Shown piece after piece: positions 23,602 to 33,989 of a stretch of DNA of 63,575 nucleotides (positions are counted from its first letter, which is position 1; each line of letters begins with the position of its first letter). This stretch comes from Gnetum montanum. Its lineage: Eukaryota; Streptophyta; Gnetopsida; Gnetales; Gnetaceae. The DNA is taken from positions 1 through 63,575 of the forward strand of contig MNCI01023303.1 of NCBI GenBank assembly GCA_015680685.1, given 5' to 3'. The notes beneath the pieces are model-generated. The model was not told where the DNA came from and made no database searches. It was given only the letters and a program-made list of their open reading frames with translations. The position numbers and the translations under genes are program-made.

Positions 23602-24227
23602 GAAATTGGCGTTAGAAGGAGGGCTCCACCTAAAACCTTGCTTGTACGCTCCCCAGCATCTACGCTCATCAACGTTCTTGCTGCACTGTTCAAGACTCAC
23701 CCCCTACAAGTCTTTCAGTGTCTACGTTGACCAACTTCACGTGGACTCTATCTACAGAAACCCCAGCGTCTACGCTGCCAACTTCACGTGGACTATGTCC
23801 ACAGAAACCCCAGCGTCTACGCAGCCTGGTCTGAAAACTCAACCTGCAAACTGTCTAGCGTCTACACTGTTCAGTGTTTACACTATCCCTATTAAAACCT
23901 AACCAGAAAACCATACGCTGCATTCTCTACGCCAGTACTCTGTTTTACGCCGTGCCTTGTTTTACGCTCTATCCTGTTTTACGCTGTGCTCTGTCTTATG
24001 TTGTGCCTTGTTTTATGTTGTGTCTTGTTTTACGTTGTACTCTTTTTTATGCTCTATCCTATTTTACGCTGCATCCCGAAGCTGTATACGTTGCATAGCG
24101 TATACGCTGCACTGCTTACGCTGTATACGCTATCTACACTGACGCTATACGTTGAACGTTGAAGCATATACGCTGCACTTTTCCAATCAATTTATGCGGT
24201 ACTAAACTAATTTCGCTCCTCTACCCC
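23602..24227 (+). other. E7 leader with primer site and TTTACGCT minisatellite
   Basis: The primer site starts near 23606 with TTGGCGTTAGAAGGAGGGC; I cannot name its tRNA with confidence, and E6 has TGGCGCC at the same place. From about 23930 to 24110 imperfect repeats of roughly 18-20 bp (GTTTTACGCTGTGCCTT-like) follow, then GTATACGCT motifs. No coding signal before ATG 24228. Confidence 0.6.
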
Positions 24228-26640
24228 ATGTCATACTCTCAACCGGTCATCATGAACCTCGTAAACACCACCACTGCAACCACTCAAGTAACCGACGTCG
24301 TGGGCACCATGGCTGTCCAATAGCCTGTTGCGCAACACTCGGGGGTACAACCCACAGCGGGGCCCCGTCGATCCCTAAGGTTACAAGGGAGGAACCCAGC
24401 CTCCAGCATTATAACCCAGGACCAATATAACTTCATATGTATTAAGATACAGGCTGGCCTGGCTGTGGATCGAGTCGAAATGGAGGTAAAGAGGCAGTTC
24501 GAACTCTTTTATAGGGGGGGATGCGAGTTCATCCCTTCCCCATATGATGTAATCCCCATTCTAGAGCAATACTTGGAACTCATCACACAGCTCCTCCTGC
24601 ACAGGCGCCACTCGTTGGATCAGCCTGCGGTGGATCCCCAATTGGAAGAAGAGGACGAATTCACTACCCAATCATAGCACAAGGACTCCTATCACACCCT
24701 CAGTCCGAAAAACCATATCAACCCTATTTTTCATCTAGACACAAGGGAGATCATGCCCCTCCAACCCCTTAGGTTCACCCAGGCCCAAACACCACCACCG
24801 GAAACATCAGCACTAGTGCATGTTCCTCCTCTGAATGACCCCCAACCTAACACACTCCCTCTCACAATCATCCCCGCTGCAGCTGCAAGCTCGTCCTCAC
24901 AAGCGCCACCCCCTCACGATAGCATGGGAATAATGCTCCCACCACGAGTGATAGGGATGTCACATGTGATACCGACATCCACATCCGCTCACTACATCCC
25001 GCACATTCAAACGCATGCAGCCCCCTTGACCGTCGTAACCCAACAAGGAGTCCCTTCGTACAACATGGCCGGGCAATGGCCAACGATGGGTGTGCCGTCA
25101 CACCAACCCTCCCACCACCACGTGTCACCCCACATGGTGCCACCAGCACACGCTCCCCCGGTACAGCTGCTACCATAGCAACAATAGCCTTTCCCCTATA
25201 ACGTGTCGTCCCTAGTGCCACCCGCTGTAAAACTTTCCACAAGCACAACCGTTGATCACAAAACTTTCCGCCTTTCAACCCACTGTCCAACAGTCTAACC
25301 CATACAATATACCACAACCTCAAGCTGCCATGTTACCAAGTGCCCAATATTGAGAAGACGCCAAAAAACTGATGCAAGAATTAACTGACAAGGTGAAACG
25401 CCTCAAAATAGCCGCCGACGGGGAGTTGAAGGTAGTGGACTTCTACCACGATGACCCCATCAGCTCTTCTGTCCCACCCTTAACTTGACCAAAGGCATCT
25501 CCTTACCAACACTAACCAAATACAATGGCGAGACAGACCCCAATGCTCATTTAATAACATTTAGGTTAGAATGTGTGCTACTCCAGGCATGGCCCCATGC
25601 CATCCTCCGAGTGTTCCCCATGTCCCTCGTGGGGAGAGCACTTGATTGGTATCGAGCGCTGCCAAGGAATTCCATCTTCTCCTTGGAAGATTTATTACAC
25701 CAGTTCGTGACCAGGTTCAAATACAACTTGAAACCCGAGGCCACACTGGACAGCCTCATATAAGTCAAGCAAGCACTGCTTAAACCTGTACAGAAATTTA
25801 TTCAGAGGTGGAGCACTGCTCTCAACGAGCTGCATGAGCCAATCTCCCAGACCTACCTACTTACTATTCTAAAAGGGGCTGTTAATGACTTCTTTAAATC
25901 CAAGCTATACTACCTTAATGCACGTAATCTTAACCAAGAATTTGTGCAAATTAAAAACAGAGAAGAAGCGGCCCAAAACAACCATGACCCTGCATACCTA
26001 GCCTTTAAGAATCAACACACTAAAAAAGATAAAGAGAAGGCTAAGGAAACTATAGCGGCGATAGCGGGGGTGCAACAACAAAACAGATTGCCAGTAACCC
26101 CTACTAACTACAATAAACCAACTTGCACAACCGCGCAAGAATCATCATCGCAACAGAACCCAACAAACCGTACGCGAAATTTCGAGAGGAAAGAACCCTC
26201 TCAATACACACCTCTGTTAATGAAGCCATCCCAGCCTTCGATCAACTCCTGAAGGATGGGCTAATGAAACATAAAAAGTTAACCCCTACGGCCATCCAAA
26301 GACACGACCGGTTCTATCAACTTGTACAGAACCTAAGCCTAGCGACACCGAATGAGCCTCCTGTACCCAAAGGTTTTAGAATGAATCACTTTTGCGATTA
26401 CCATCAACGCAATGGGCATGGTATGGATTACTGTTTCACCTTGAAGCAGGATATTTAGAGAATGATCGATGAAGGCCAGATCACTTTTGACGAGGCCAAC
26501 CTGATCCAACCGTAGAATCAAGCCATGGGGATGTATAAAGACCCCCTGAACACCAAAGAGGCGTCGTACGTCATTAATATAATATGCTTCGATGATGATT
26601 CCGAGATACTCAACATCAACACCATCTACCCCGAGCATAA
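24228..26640 (+). pseudogene. E7 gag
   Basis: ATG 24228 opens MSYSQPVIMNLV. The block TQDQYNFICIKIQAGLA (about 24415) matches the E6 gag N-terminus, which supports the start. A Pro-rich region follows (24753-25178). The capsid domain at 25485-25980 has YNGETDPNAHLITF, LDWYRALPRNSI and LHQFVTRFKYNL, the Retrotrans_gag pattern. A knuckle at about 26390 has C-x2-H-x4-H-x4-C spacing (CDYHQRNGHGMDYC). Stops are single TAG codons and one or two frame changes, so the gene was intact until fairly recently. Confidence 0.85.
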
Positions 26641-26654
26641 ACAGGAAACACCTA

Positions 26655-27095
26655 AAAGGCCATTCGTAGTTCAGATTCCTCCCGCTATTTTCATGTCTGC
26701 GCCTCAACCACCACGTGCCCCACAACAACCATATGTCGTCCGAGTACCCTCGGCCGTACCCACATCCAACATCATGATGCATAAAAAACCATACGTAGTG
26801 CGTGTCCCTCCCATCATTCCCTCAAATGCACCAACCCCTCATACCCGACCTACCCCTTTCGTAGTCCGAGTACCATCCGCAATCACAAGAGCGGAGGTCC
26901 AACCTCCACCAAAACCAACCCCGTATGTCATTAGGATACCCAAAACTCCTAATGATTACCAAACCTCCATCTCATGAGCACAAGGCAAACCCAGCCCCTA
27001 CGTCATTAGGGTCCCTGGCCAACCTTCTAACCAATCACAGTCGACGGTACAACCGCAACCCTGCCCAGCTCCATATGTGGTAAAAGTCCCAGGGT
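26655..27095 (+). repeat. Tandem peptide repeat P-[FY]-V-[VI]-[RKQ]-[VI]-P between gag and protease
   Basis: Seven or so units occur (PFVVQIP, PYVVRVP twice, PFVVRVP, PYVIRIP, PYVIRVP, PYVVKVP) separated by 15-25 residues of Pro/Ala/Ser/Thr-rich spacer. E6 has the same unit at the same place (PFVIHVP, PFVVKVP, PFLVKVP, PFVIKVP). The alternation of beta-branched and basic residues bounded by proline suggests short beta strands or a linear binding motif. Function unknown. Confidence 0.8.
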
Positions 27096-27129
27096 AACCC
27101 GAGGTGCCAAGACCAGTCCCACCTCCACT

Positions 27130-28232
27130 TCACACATGAGAACGCCTAGCTAATAGACTTATACATGAACGTGTGGAGAAGGAACGCCAACAGCTGGCTG
27201 TGGGGCCACCTAAGCCCACTCCACTTAACTCTGTACTCATGTCGTCATCTAACAACCAACTGAACATGGGCAACGAAGGTGAATCATTTGAAAAACATGA
27301 ACCACCTAAAACGATAGTTTCAAACAAGAATGACAAATCGACAAAACGTGAAATAAAACTGTTGGGCCCAATGGATCCAGTCATCGCAGATAAAAATGCC
27401 CCCAACAGTAGAGATTTCGCCACCGCCTTGACACAAGTCACCCAAGCACTGAAACAAAAGAACACTTCACTAAGCTTGTACGACTTGGTTCTAACATCCC
27501 AAACACATCGGGAAGCTTTGGTACGTATGTTAACGTCAATCCCGGTAAACGAGGATTTGCCCCCAAATGAACCCTCCATTCATGCGATGATGTACTCGCC
27601 TCACGGGACAACTCTTAAACCATTAAGCTTCCATGACGACAACATCAAGGTAGAAAAGAAAATAGGGGAGATAACAACAGCCCCCATGTTCATAACGATA
27701 CGTATAAACTAGTTCAAAATACATAGGGTCCACGTAGANATTCAACCTAATATTAGGAAGACCTTGGTTGGCCCAACTAAGAGCTGTCTCCTCCCCTATA
27801 CACCAATAAATTCACCTGCCTTATGAGGCCAGTGAAATCATCATACATGGGGAAGCAGCTACTCCTATCATTTCATCACACATGGACATGGACTAGGGCT
27901 CAGAGGTCGAGCTCGAAAAGCCTAGCCAAAATGACAAGAATCCGCAAGCACCAGTAAGCAGTAAACCTTTAGATGTGGAACAAGAGCCCCCTAAAATAGA
28001 AACGCTTGCGTCTGACCCTGTACATATGGACTCCCAATTAGAAACTAACATAGAAATCATGCCAACTACCGAAACATCTGAAAACACTGACACAAGAACC
28101 ATTCTATCAGACGTCCCTTGGGCCGAGTTACTATTTAACGTAATCAGCGAAGGGGACGCCGAATACAGAATCATACCCGCTGACATATTGCCTAACATTA
28201 AAAGGAAGAAAATCAAAAAACTATTACAATAA
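27130..28232 (+). pseudogene. E7 protease region with catalytic core missing
   Basis: The part before the active site is well kept (27173-27712; ALKQKNTSLSLYDLVL and EVTIAP-like blocks match E6). At 27739 a single n joins R-V-H-V to the I-L-G-R-P-W-L-A block, and the roughly 75 residues between, including the D-D-G-A active site seen in E6, are absent. A frame change accompanies the n. After it an acidic tail (27975-28232) ends KRKKIKKLLQ and a TAA. The loss may be an assembly fault rather than biology. Confidence 0.7.
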
Positions 28233-28245
28233 TATCAATACGCCC

Positions 28246-28548
28246 AGTCCGAAATGACGTTAAACTATAACATGTCCGAAACGACGTTAAACTACAATTT
28301 GTCCGAAATGACACTAAACTACGATAAATCGAAAAGAAAACAAAAAAAAATTTTATTATTAAACTACACTCCCATGTCTGAAATGACATTAAACTATCAT
28401 GTCTGCAAAGATGTAAAACTAGCCACGATCAGTAATGATCGGTCGACCGAGAAACCTATCCGCATCCCTCAAAATATTTCCTAATTACACTGGCGCCCGA
28501 AATGGCCATAAACTACGCATGGGGCCCAAAATCTCCATAAACTAGCAC
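28246..28548 (+). repeat. Array A: TAAACT minisatellite between protease and antisense gene (E7)
   Basis: About seven imperfect units of roughly 26 bp with the core GTCCGAAATGACGTTAAACTA, interrupted by an A-rich stretch. E6 keeps two units of a GGCCCGAAA...TTAAACTA form at 43265-43330. From 28549 to 28789 there is only A/T-rich DNA. Confidence 0.75.
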
Positions 28549-28789
28549 ATCGTTTTCATTTATCTTTTTATAATTACAGTTTCGCATTGCACTTAAAACA
28601 GAAAACAAGCCAAAACATTTAACATTGTCGTGCCGTGTTTACAATTAAATTCAAAATCAGCAAAAACTTTCTTACATGCAGTGTTATGCAAAATCAGCAA
28701 GTATCAACTATTTTCGTCCATCTCAAAAATTTTAAGTTACAATTCCCAAGTCAAAAAAAAAGAATGACAAAAACTTACAAATTAAAACA

Positions 28790-31700
28790 CTAAACATCTG
28801 TGCTGGGAGGGTCATCCCCTTTAGATCCACTAGCATCAGGGACCCCTGCTCCACTGGGGCCAGCCTCTTGGGCATCATCGCCACCTTCATCCTGAAAATA
28901 CCAAAAAGAAACAACCAACATAAGAATAAGCGAATGTCAAAATTTTAAACATTATTCAATGAATTAATTTCATAAGGATAGAACGCTTACCATAGGAGAT
29001 CCCCCTAAGCCGAATTCCAGCCGATGAAGGATTTCTTCTTCTAAAACGTTGACCCAATCTATCCCATCAAGACCCAAGTCGACGTCTACCAAAGTTTTTC
29101 CTTTGTCGACGGCTGACTAGGTAGGACGTTTCAGAGGGAACTTGTCCACCGACACTTCCCCAGAAGCAGTTGTGATCACCCTTGTAGGTGACTCCATTTC
29201 CATAGTTGTATTTTGAGCAAAAGTATCGAAGGCAGAACGCAAACCCAAACCCTCCACAAACATCTCTAGTTGGCACTTTTCAATAGACACCACTTTTAAT
29301 GACTTCTTGTAGTAGTGTTTGTGATTTTTCTCATCCTGACCCCACTTACGAACCTTCGAGCGAAGGCTTTCCAATCTAGACATTTAAGGTTCGGGAGATC
29401 AATTTGGGCTTTGCGCTCTGCCATTCTCCGAGTCAGCGACGCATGATGATTCAGCAGATTCCAATATCTGGTGTACGTAACCTCTGACGTTCGTCAGGAG
29501 CGATCATTGCTTAGTCTGGCAGTGGCGAACTCATACCGAGCCTTCAGATCATCACGTTCCACTAACAATTCAGAGGCTTCCTTCTCTTTTGCCTAAATTT
29601 GTAGCCACAACTGCTCAACGGAACGCCTACAGGTCCATAACGACTTAGCATTGTGCACAAAGCCTTCTGCAACTCCATCGTAAACAGGCCTTGGCACCTG
29701 TTCCACTTCTGGGGAAAGTGTGGTTAAACTTTCTATGCTGACGCTCTCAAAGGGATCCCATCTCAATTTAGCTCCTATCCACGTGAAANATATGGGATGA
29801 ACTAACCTCCGCGATCCTCTCAGGGGGAACCGTCTTCATGGGTACGTCCAACCGCACCATCCTGGTCTCACTACCTTCATCTAAACAAGATAAAAACATG
29901 AAAATAAAATACCATAGGATTGACAATTGATCAAGCAATTCAAAACGAAGTAAAAAGGAAAACGTACCATGATCCTTGTCACCCTCTGGGGGGTCGCCCA
30001 AATCCAGATTTCCCTTAAAGAAACTACTGAACATTTGGTTGATAGCGTCCTGATCGTCCAATAGTTCGGTTTCAGTGGTATTTTCCTTTAACTCCTCCGT
30101 TCCTCTGCCCTGGATCTTCTCCGTGATTTCCTCCTCGTTATTCTTCTCCGTGTTGGTCTCCTCCTCCTCGGTGATAGTCTCTAAAGCTTGTTTCCTCACT
30201 ATTTTTTAATCAAGCCAAAAACATCAATGACACATAAGCGATTGAAGTAAAAGTTATAAACAAAACGAAAATGATAAAGCAATAAGTAGGCGAGGTCCAC
30301 TTACTAGGCATCTTGAAGCGTATGCGCTTCACACGTGGCTGGCTCACATCCGAGACTTCCTCAGTAGTGTGTTCATGCCTTTTTAGCTTTGACTTGGCTT
30401 GGCCAATGGTCTCCTTGATGACCCGTTCTACCCTTCTAGCAATGTAGGGTACATCGTCTAGCTCCAATCCCAAACTATCATGTGTGTGGATTGAAGCGTC
30501 AAATGATCCCCCTGTAGTAATAGAAACAGATTCATCAATGCCTTCAGGTGCATCTTGGGATTTAGCTGTCTCAAACAAGTGATTGATCCACGGGCAGGAT
30601 AGTTGACCCCGATCCCGCAGAACAAACTTGTTGTCTGCATGAACTACTAGGAACTTGGAAAAATGACAAAGATAACCAACGAAGAACGCAAAGGTAAAGT
30701 GGGATTGTGCCTCGACATTCGAACGCAACCGCACTATCTCCTTGCACATGCCCAACAACAAAAATCATGCCCAGTTATATCGCATGCCCGTTTCCAAGAC
30801 AGTTCGCATGACACAAATAGCCTCAACCCCAAGACACTTCACCTGAGAAAGAGTTTTAGGGAATACCCATGCTCTGAACAGGGGATATAATTCGTTCACT
30901 TCCACAACTTTTNNNNNNNNNNNNNNNNNNNNNNNNNNNNNNNNNNNNNNNNNNNNNNNNNNNNNNNNNNNNNNNNNNNNNNNNNNNNNNNNNNNNNNNN
31001 NNNNNNNNNNNNNNNNNNNNNNNNNNNNNNNNNNNNNNNNNNNNNNNNNNNNNNNNNNNNNNNNNNNNNNNNNNNNNNNNNNNNNNNNNNNNNNNNNNNN
31101 NNNNNNNNNNNNNNNNNNNNNNNNNNNNNNNNNNNNNNNNNNNNNNNNNNNNNNNNNNNNNNNNNNNNNNNNNNNNNNNNNNNNNNNNNNNNNNNNNNNN
31201 NNNNNNNNNNNNNNNNNNNNNNNNNNNNNNNNNNNNNNNNNNNNNNNNNNNNNNNNNNNNNNNNNNNNNNNNNNNNNNNNNNNNNNNNNNNNNNNNNNNN
31301 NNNNNNNNNNNNNNNNNNNNNNNNNNNNNNNNNNNNNNNNNNNNNNNNNNNNNNNNNNNNNNNNNNNNNNNNNNNNNNNNNNNNNNNNNNNNNNNNNNNN
31401 NNNNNNNNNNNNNNNNNNNNNNNNNNNNNNNNNNNNNNNNNNNNNNNNNNNNNNNNNNNNNNNNNNNNNNNNNNNNNNNNNNNNNNNNNNNNNNNNNNNA
31501 ACCACTTTTGAGCCTTAGTCACCTCCCCGAACTTCATCGACAAGGTACTCTCGGTTCGTCCAGTTGTCACTGGATCCTCACTAGGAGGTGCATCAACTGT
31601 AAAAGCAATTTAAAATGGTCGTATCAACGTAACTCAAAATAGTTGGACAAACCCACTAACATATCTAGGAAATGTTATCACTTACCATTAGTGGTGGATT

Positions 31701-33293
31701 TAGATGTGCTGCCAAAGTCACGAGGAAAGACTGGCCCATTGTTCGACCAGTCTTCATGAAGCCACCCACGAGCTTTGCACATCGCGAATGCTCTGGAGAA
31801 CTGCTTATGAAAATGGACGATCGCTCCCTTCATTTGACTCAGTACGATTCCACGAAGGGTGGAGCCCATCATGAATGCCTCCAGGGCAGTGCAAGCAAGA
31901 GCTAGTCCTTCATCCTCGATGCATGTCCCGTCCGGGTTGGTCTTCGGTCTATAAACAAATATATGTCAAAACAAAAAACAAACACCAGACGGCGAAAGGG
32001 AAATACTAAACTTAATAGCCCCACCTGTCCACTTGGTACACTATGCCAGGAGGATTCTGGAATATCGTGTGCACGCGGGCAGCTATGAACAGAGTATTGT
32101 TGAGGTAGTCTAACCCTTGTGGCAATAGTCCCCACACGCACGTTAATGGGCATGTAGACCGAGGCCCGCGAGTAAAACTATCTTCGTTAACAAATGGCCC
32201 CTTGTTAATTTCTTCTATGAAGACCATGACACCCTCTGCAGCCCCCGGCAGCATTTCCTCAAGCACGCTCCATGCAATCACCTCGTTAAAATTCGACCAG
32301 ATAGCCACCTCGAAATTGTCTAACAGGAAGGCCAGAAATCCACATGCGCCTTCCCTGAACCAAACGCCGTTGTCATCCACGGTTAGATCCGGGGGAGCCT
32401 CCTCAGCCTCAATAGGGCCAACCCATGCTAAGACCCTGACAAGCTCAACGACGAGGAGGAAGCGCTTACTGTCCCTGCAACCAATCATAACATCACCATA
32501 AAACAGCCCGAAAAGTGAAAGTTTACATCATAAATCGACACTTAAAATCTAAAAATTTACTAACTGTTTAAGCGTATACACCCCGTAAACCAGCATATAC
32601 GCTGGCGAAATTGTTTACACTTAGTGAAATGTGCTGCTAAAATCAACGTATACGCTGTACACTTAGCATATACGCTGCCTAACTCAGCGTATACACCGAC
32701 AATGAACTGTTTCACGCTGTTGCCCGAACTTCTTACGATTAGCGTATACGCCCAAGAAACCCTCGGCATATACGCCCAAGCTCGCTTTCAGCGTAAGCAG
32801 TCTACGCCGACACGGAAAAAGCAATGTTTACGCCAGAAACACGAAAAGCAAGTCTACGCTATAAAAACAACTGTGCACGCACAACGTATACGTTGAAAAA
32901 ACCCTCGACATATACGCCATCACAATAGACAGAGTTTACGCTGATAAAACAAACAAATCACGCTGACATAATAGTGCAGGAAAATTGTTTACGCTAATAA
33001 AACTGATTACACCCTAACAGTTTACGCAAATCCGACTTCACGCTATGAAATTACGCTCGGCGTATACGCCGAAAACCCCTACGCTCGGCGTATACGCCGA
33101 GACTGTCTACGCCGAAAAAGGGAAAGCAAAAAATAATGACAGAGGTAGGGATCAGAGCCTACCTGTGTGATGTCACAGGCCATGACAAGATCTTTGGCCT
33201 GGGCAGTCCCTGCAGCATGGCTTTAGTCTCCTCTGCAAAGGTCAAATCGGGACCCTTCCTCCCCTGGCCTTCCACTTCTTTTCCTTTGCCCAT
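28790..33293 (-). CDS. Antisense multi-exon gene in E7: FCP1-like pseudo-phosphatase domain plus coiled-coil C-terminus
   Basis: On the strand opposite to gag-pol. Exons by GT-AG reading and frame: 33163-33293 (ATG 33291-33293), 32025-32474, 31686-31948, 30305-31596, 29968-30198, from 29880 down to about 28991 (internal break at the n at 29789), and 28790-28891 with TAG stop. Donors include GTAGG, GTAAGT and GTAAGTGG. Each junction from exon 1 to exon 6 keeps the frame (phases 2, 2, 1, 1, 1). Exon 2 carries a HAD/FCP1-like domain without catalytic aspartates. Exon 4 contains 587 N and one in-frame TGA (30762-30764). Exon 5 is Glu/Lys/Thr-rich. The C-terminal part has MSRLESLRSKVRKWGQDEK and ends acidic. 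The E5 copy at 59428-63551 shares exon structure. Not a host neighbour: it lies inside the LTR pair. Function unknown; a regulator of element or host transcription is only a guess. Confidence 0.8.
30913..31499. other. Assembly gap of 587 N
   Basis: Only N, inside exon 4 of the E7 antisense gene. The E5 copy has about 345 bp between the flanking blocks (AQRWL-like and LYPLFRA), so the gap size is not exact. Confidence 1.
32025..32474 (-). other. Exon 2 of the E7 antisense gene: HAD (FCP1/NIF-like) domain, catalytically degenerate
   Basis: The 150-residue exon opens with hydrophobic KRFLLVVELVRVLA, where FCP1/NIF phosphatases have a strand ending in D-x-D-G-T. Then follow GACGFLAFLLDNFEVAIWSN (motif II region, usually VWSS/T) and NTLFIAARVHTIFQNPPG, where active enzymes have N-T-L-x-I-D-D-S near the end. 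Both nucleophile aspartates and the late D-D pair are replaced, so phosphatase activity is not expected. The assignment rests on pattern order and spacing seen by eye. Confidence 0.6.
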
Positions 33294-33500
33294 CTCGGCC
33301 TCCTCTATGCTGATCGCACAAGTTTACGCTGAGAAAGACTATCTACGCTAGTGCCTAAAATTCTACACTCCACATCTACGCTGGGGTTTAGTGTTGAGCA
33401 TCTACGCTAAGGGTTACACTTCGACGTCTACGCTCACGAGCAAGTTTACGCTTACGCTTACGGTTTCACAGTTTACGCTCCGTCGCTTACGCTCACGATT
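32566..33500 (-). repeat. GCGTATACGC/TTTACGCT-rich intron 1 and 5' leader of the E7 antisense gene
   Basis: Intron 1 (32475-33162) holds about ten variants of the palindrome GCGTATACGC plus many TTTACGCT and TCTACGCT copies. The 5' leader (33294-33500) has about a dozen more TTTACGCT/TCTACGCT copies. The same motifs fill the E7 LTR U3 and leader. The E5 copy of the gene has a 272-bp intron 1 without them. Confidence 0.75.
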
Positions 33501-33533
33501 CAAAGTAAGAAACAAATGAACCCCCCCTCTTCT

Positions 33534-33541
33534 TTATATAG
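33534..33541 (-). promoter_or_regulatory. TATA-like box of the E7 antisense gene
   Basis: Read on the minus strand the sequence is GCGCTATATAAAGAAG, about 245 bp upstream of the ATG at 33293. It is a strong TATA match in the right orientation, followed by a pyrimidine/purine-biased leader. It supports independent antisense transcription, which the sequence alone cannot prove. Confidence 0.55.
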
Positions 33542-33735
33542 CGCTCCGCTGACGCTGATGCTGCCGTTTACGCCGCCGTTACTCCTTTTTGCCATTTTGT
33601 GCATTTTTACTTATTTTTCGCTAAAATTTGCCTGAAAATAATGTAAAAATTATTAAAAACAGAGATTATTACGTCTTGGTTCCCCCGTGGACCCCATTTC
33701 ACATGTTTACACTGAACATTCTAGTGTAAACCCAT

Positions 33736-33905
33736 TCAGGCCCGGTACGGCCTTAAACTGCCACTAAGGCCTTGTATGGCCTTAAACTGCCATTTCCCAA
33801 CCCAGTGACGGCCCGGTATGGCCTTAAACTGCCACTTACAGCCCGGTATGGCCTTAAATTGCCACTTATGGACCGGTATGGCCTTAAACTGCTGTACGTC
33901 CCGGT
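33736..33905 (+). repeat. Array B: GGCCTTAAACTGCC minisatellite between antisense promoter and RT (E7)
   Basis: Five units of about 28-40 bp with the core GCCCGGTATGGCCTTAAACTGCCA. The TTAAACT core is shared with arrays A and C. E5 keeps at most one worn unit near 59150-59175. Confidence 0.8.
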
Positions 33906-33986
33906 GTGACGATAATCCACCATTATGCATGTACACATAGTTTAAAATTACCAAAAGGCATAGAACATTTCCCCTTTCTCTTATTC

Positions 33987-33988
33987 AG
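33987..33988 (+). promoter_or_regulatory. Candidate sense-strand splice acceptor before E7 RT
   Basis: A pyrimidine run ending CTTATTCAG stands just before the RT reading. E5 has TTTTTTGCAG at the equivalent place (minus strand, AG at 59016-59017). A donor-like CCAGTAAGC is at 27952-27960. Ogre elements, also Tat, are known to splice an intron between protease and RT. Inference only. Confidence 0.35.
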
Positions 33989-33989
33989 C

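Noticed and set aside
23874-24142. Cys/Leu-rich repeated peptide in E7 leader
   Set aside because: It is the translation of a DNA minisatellite lying before the gag ATG in non-coding leader.
24868-25323. 151-codon minus-strand open frame
   Set aside because: Lies opposite the Pro-rich part of E7 gag; a codon-composition artefact.
28790-33293. Antisense gene as an ordinary host gene next to transposons
   Set aside because: It lies between gag-protease and RT of one LTR-bounded element, and a diverged homologue sits at the same place in E5.
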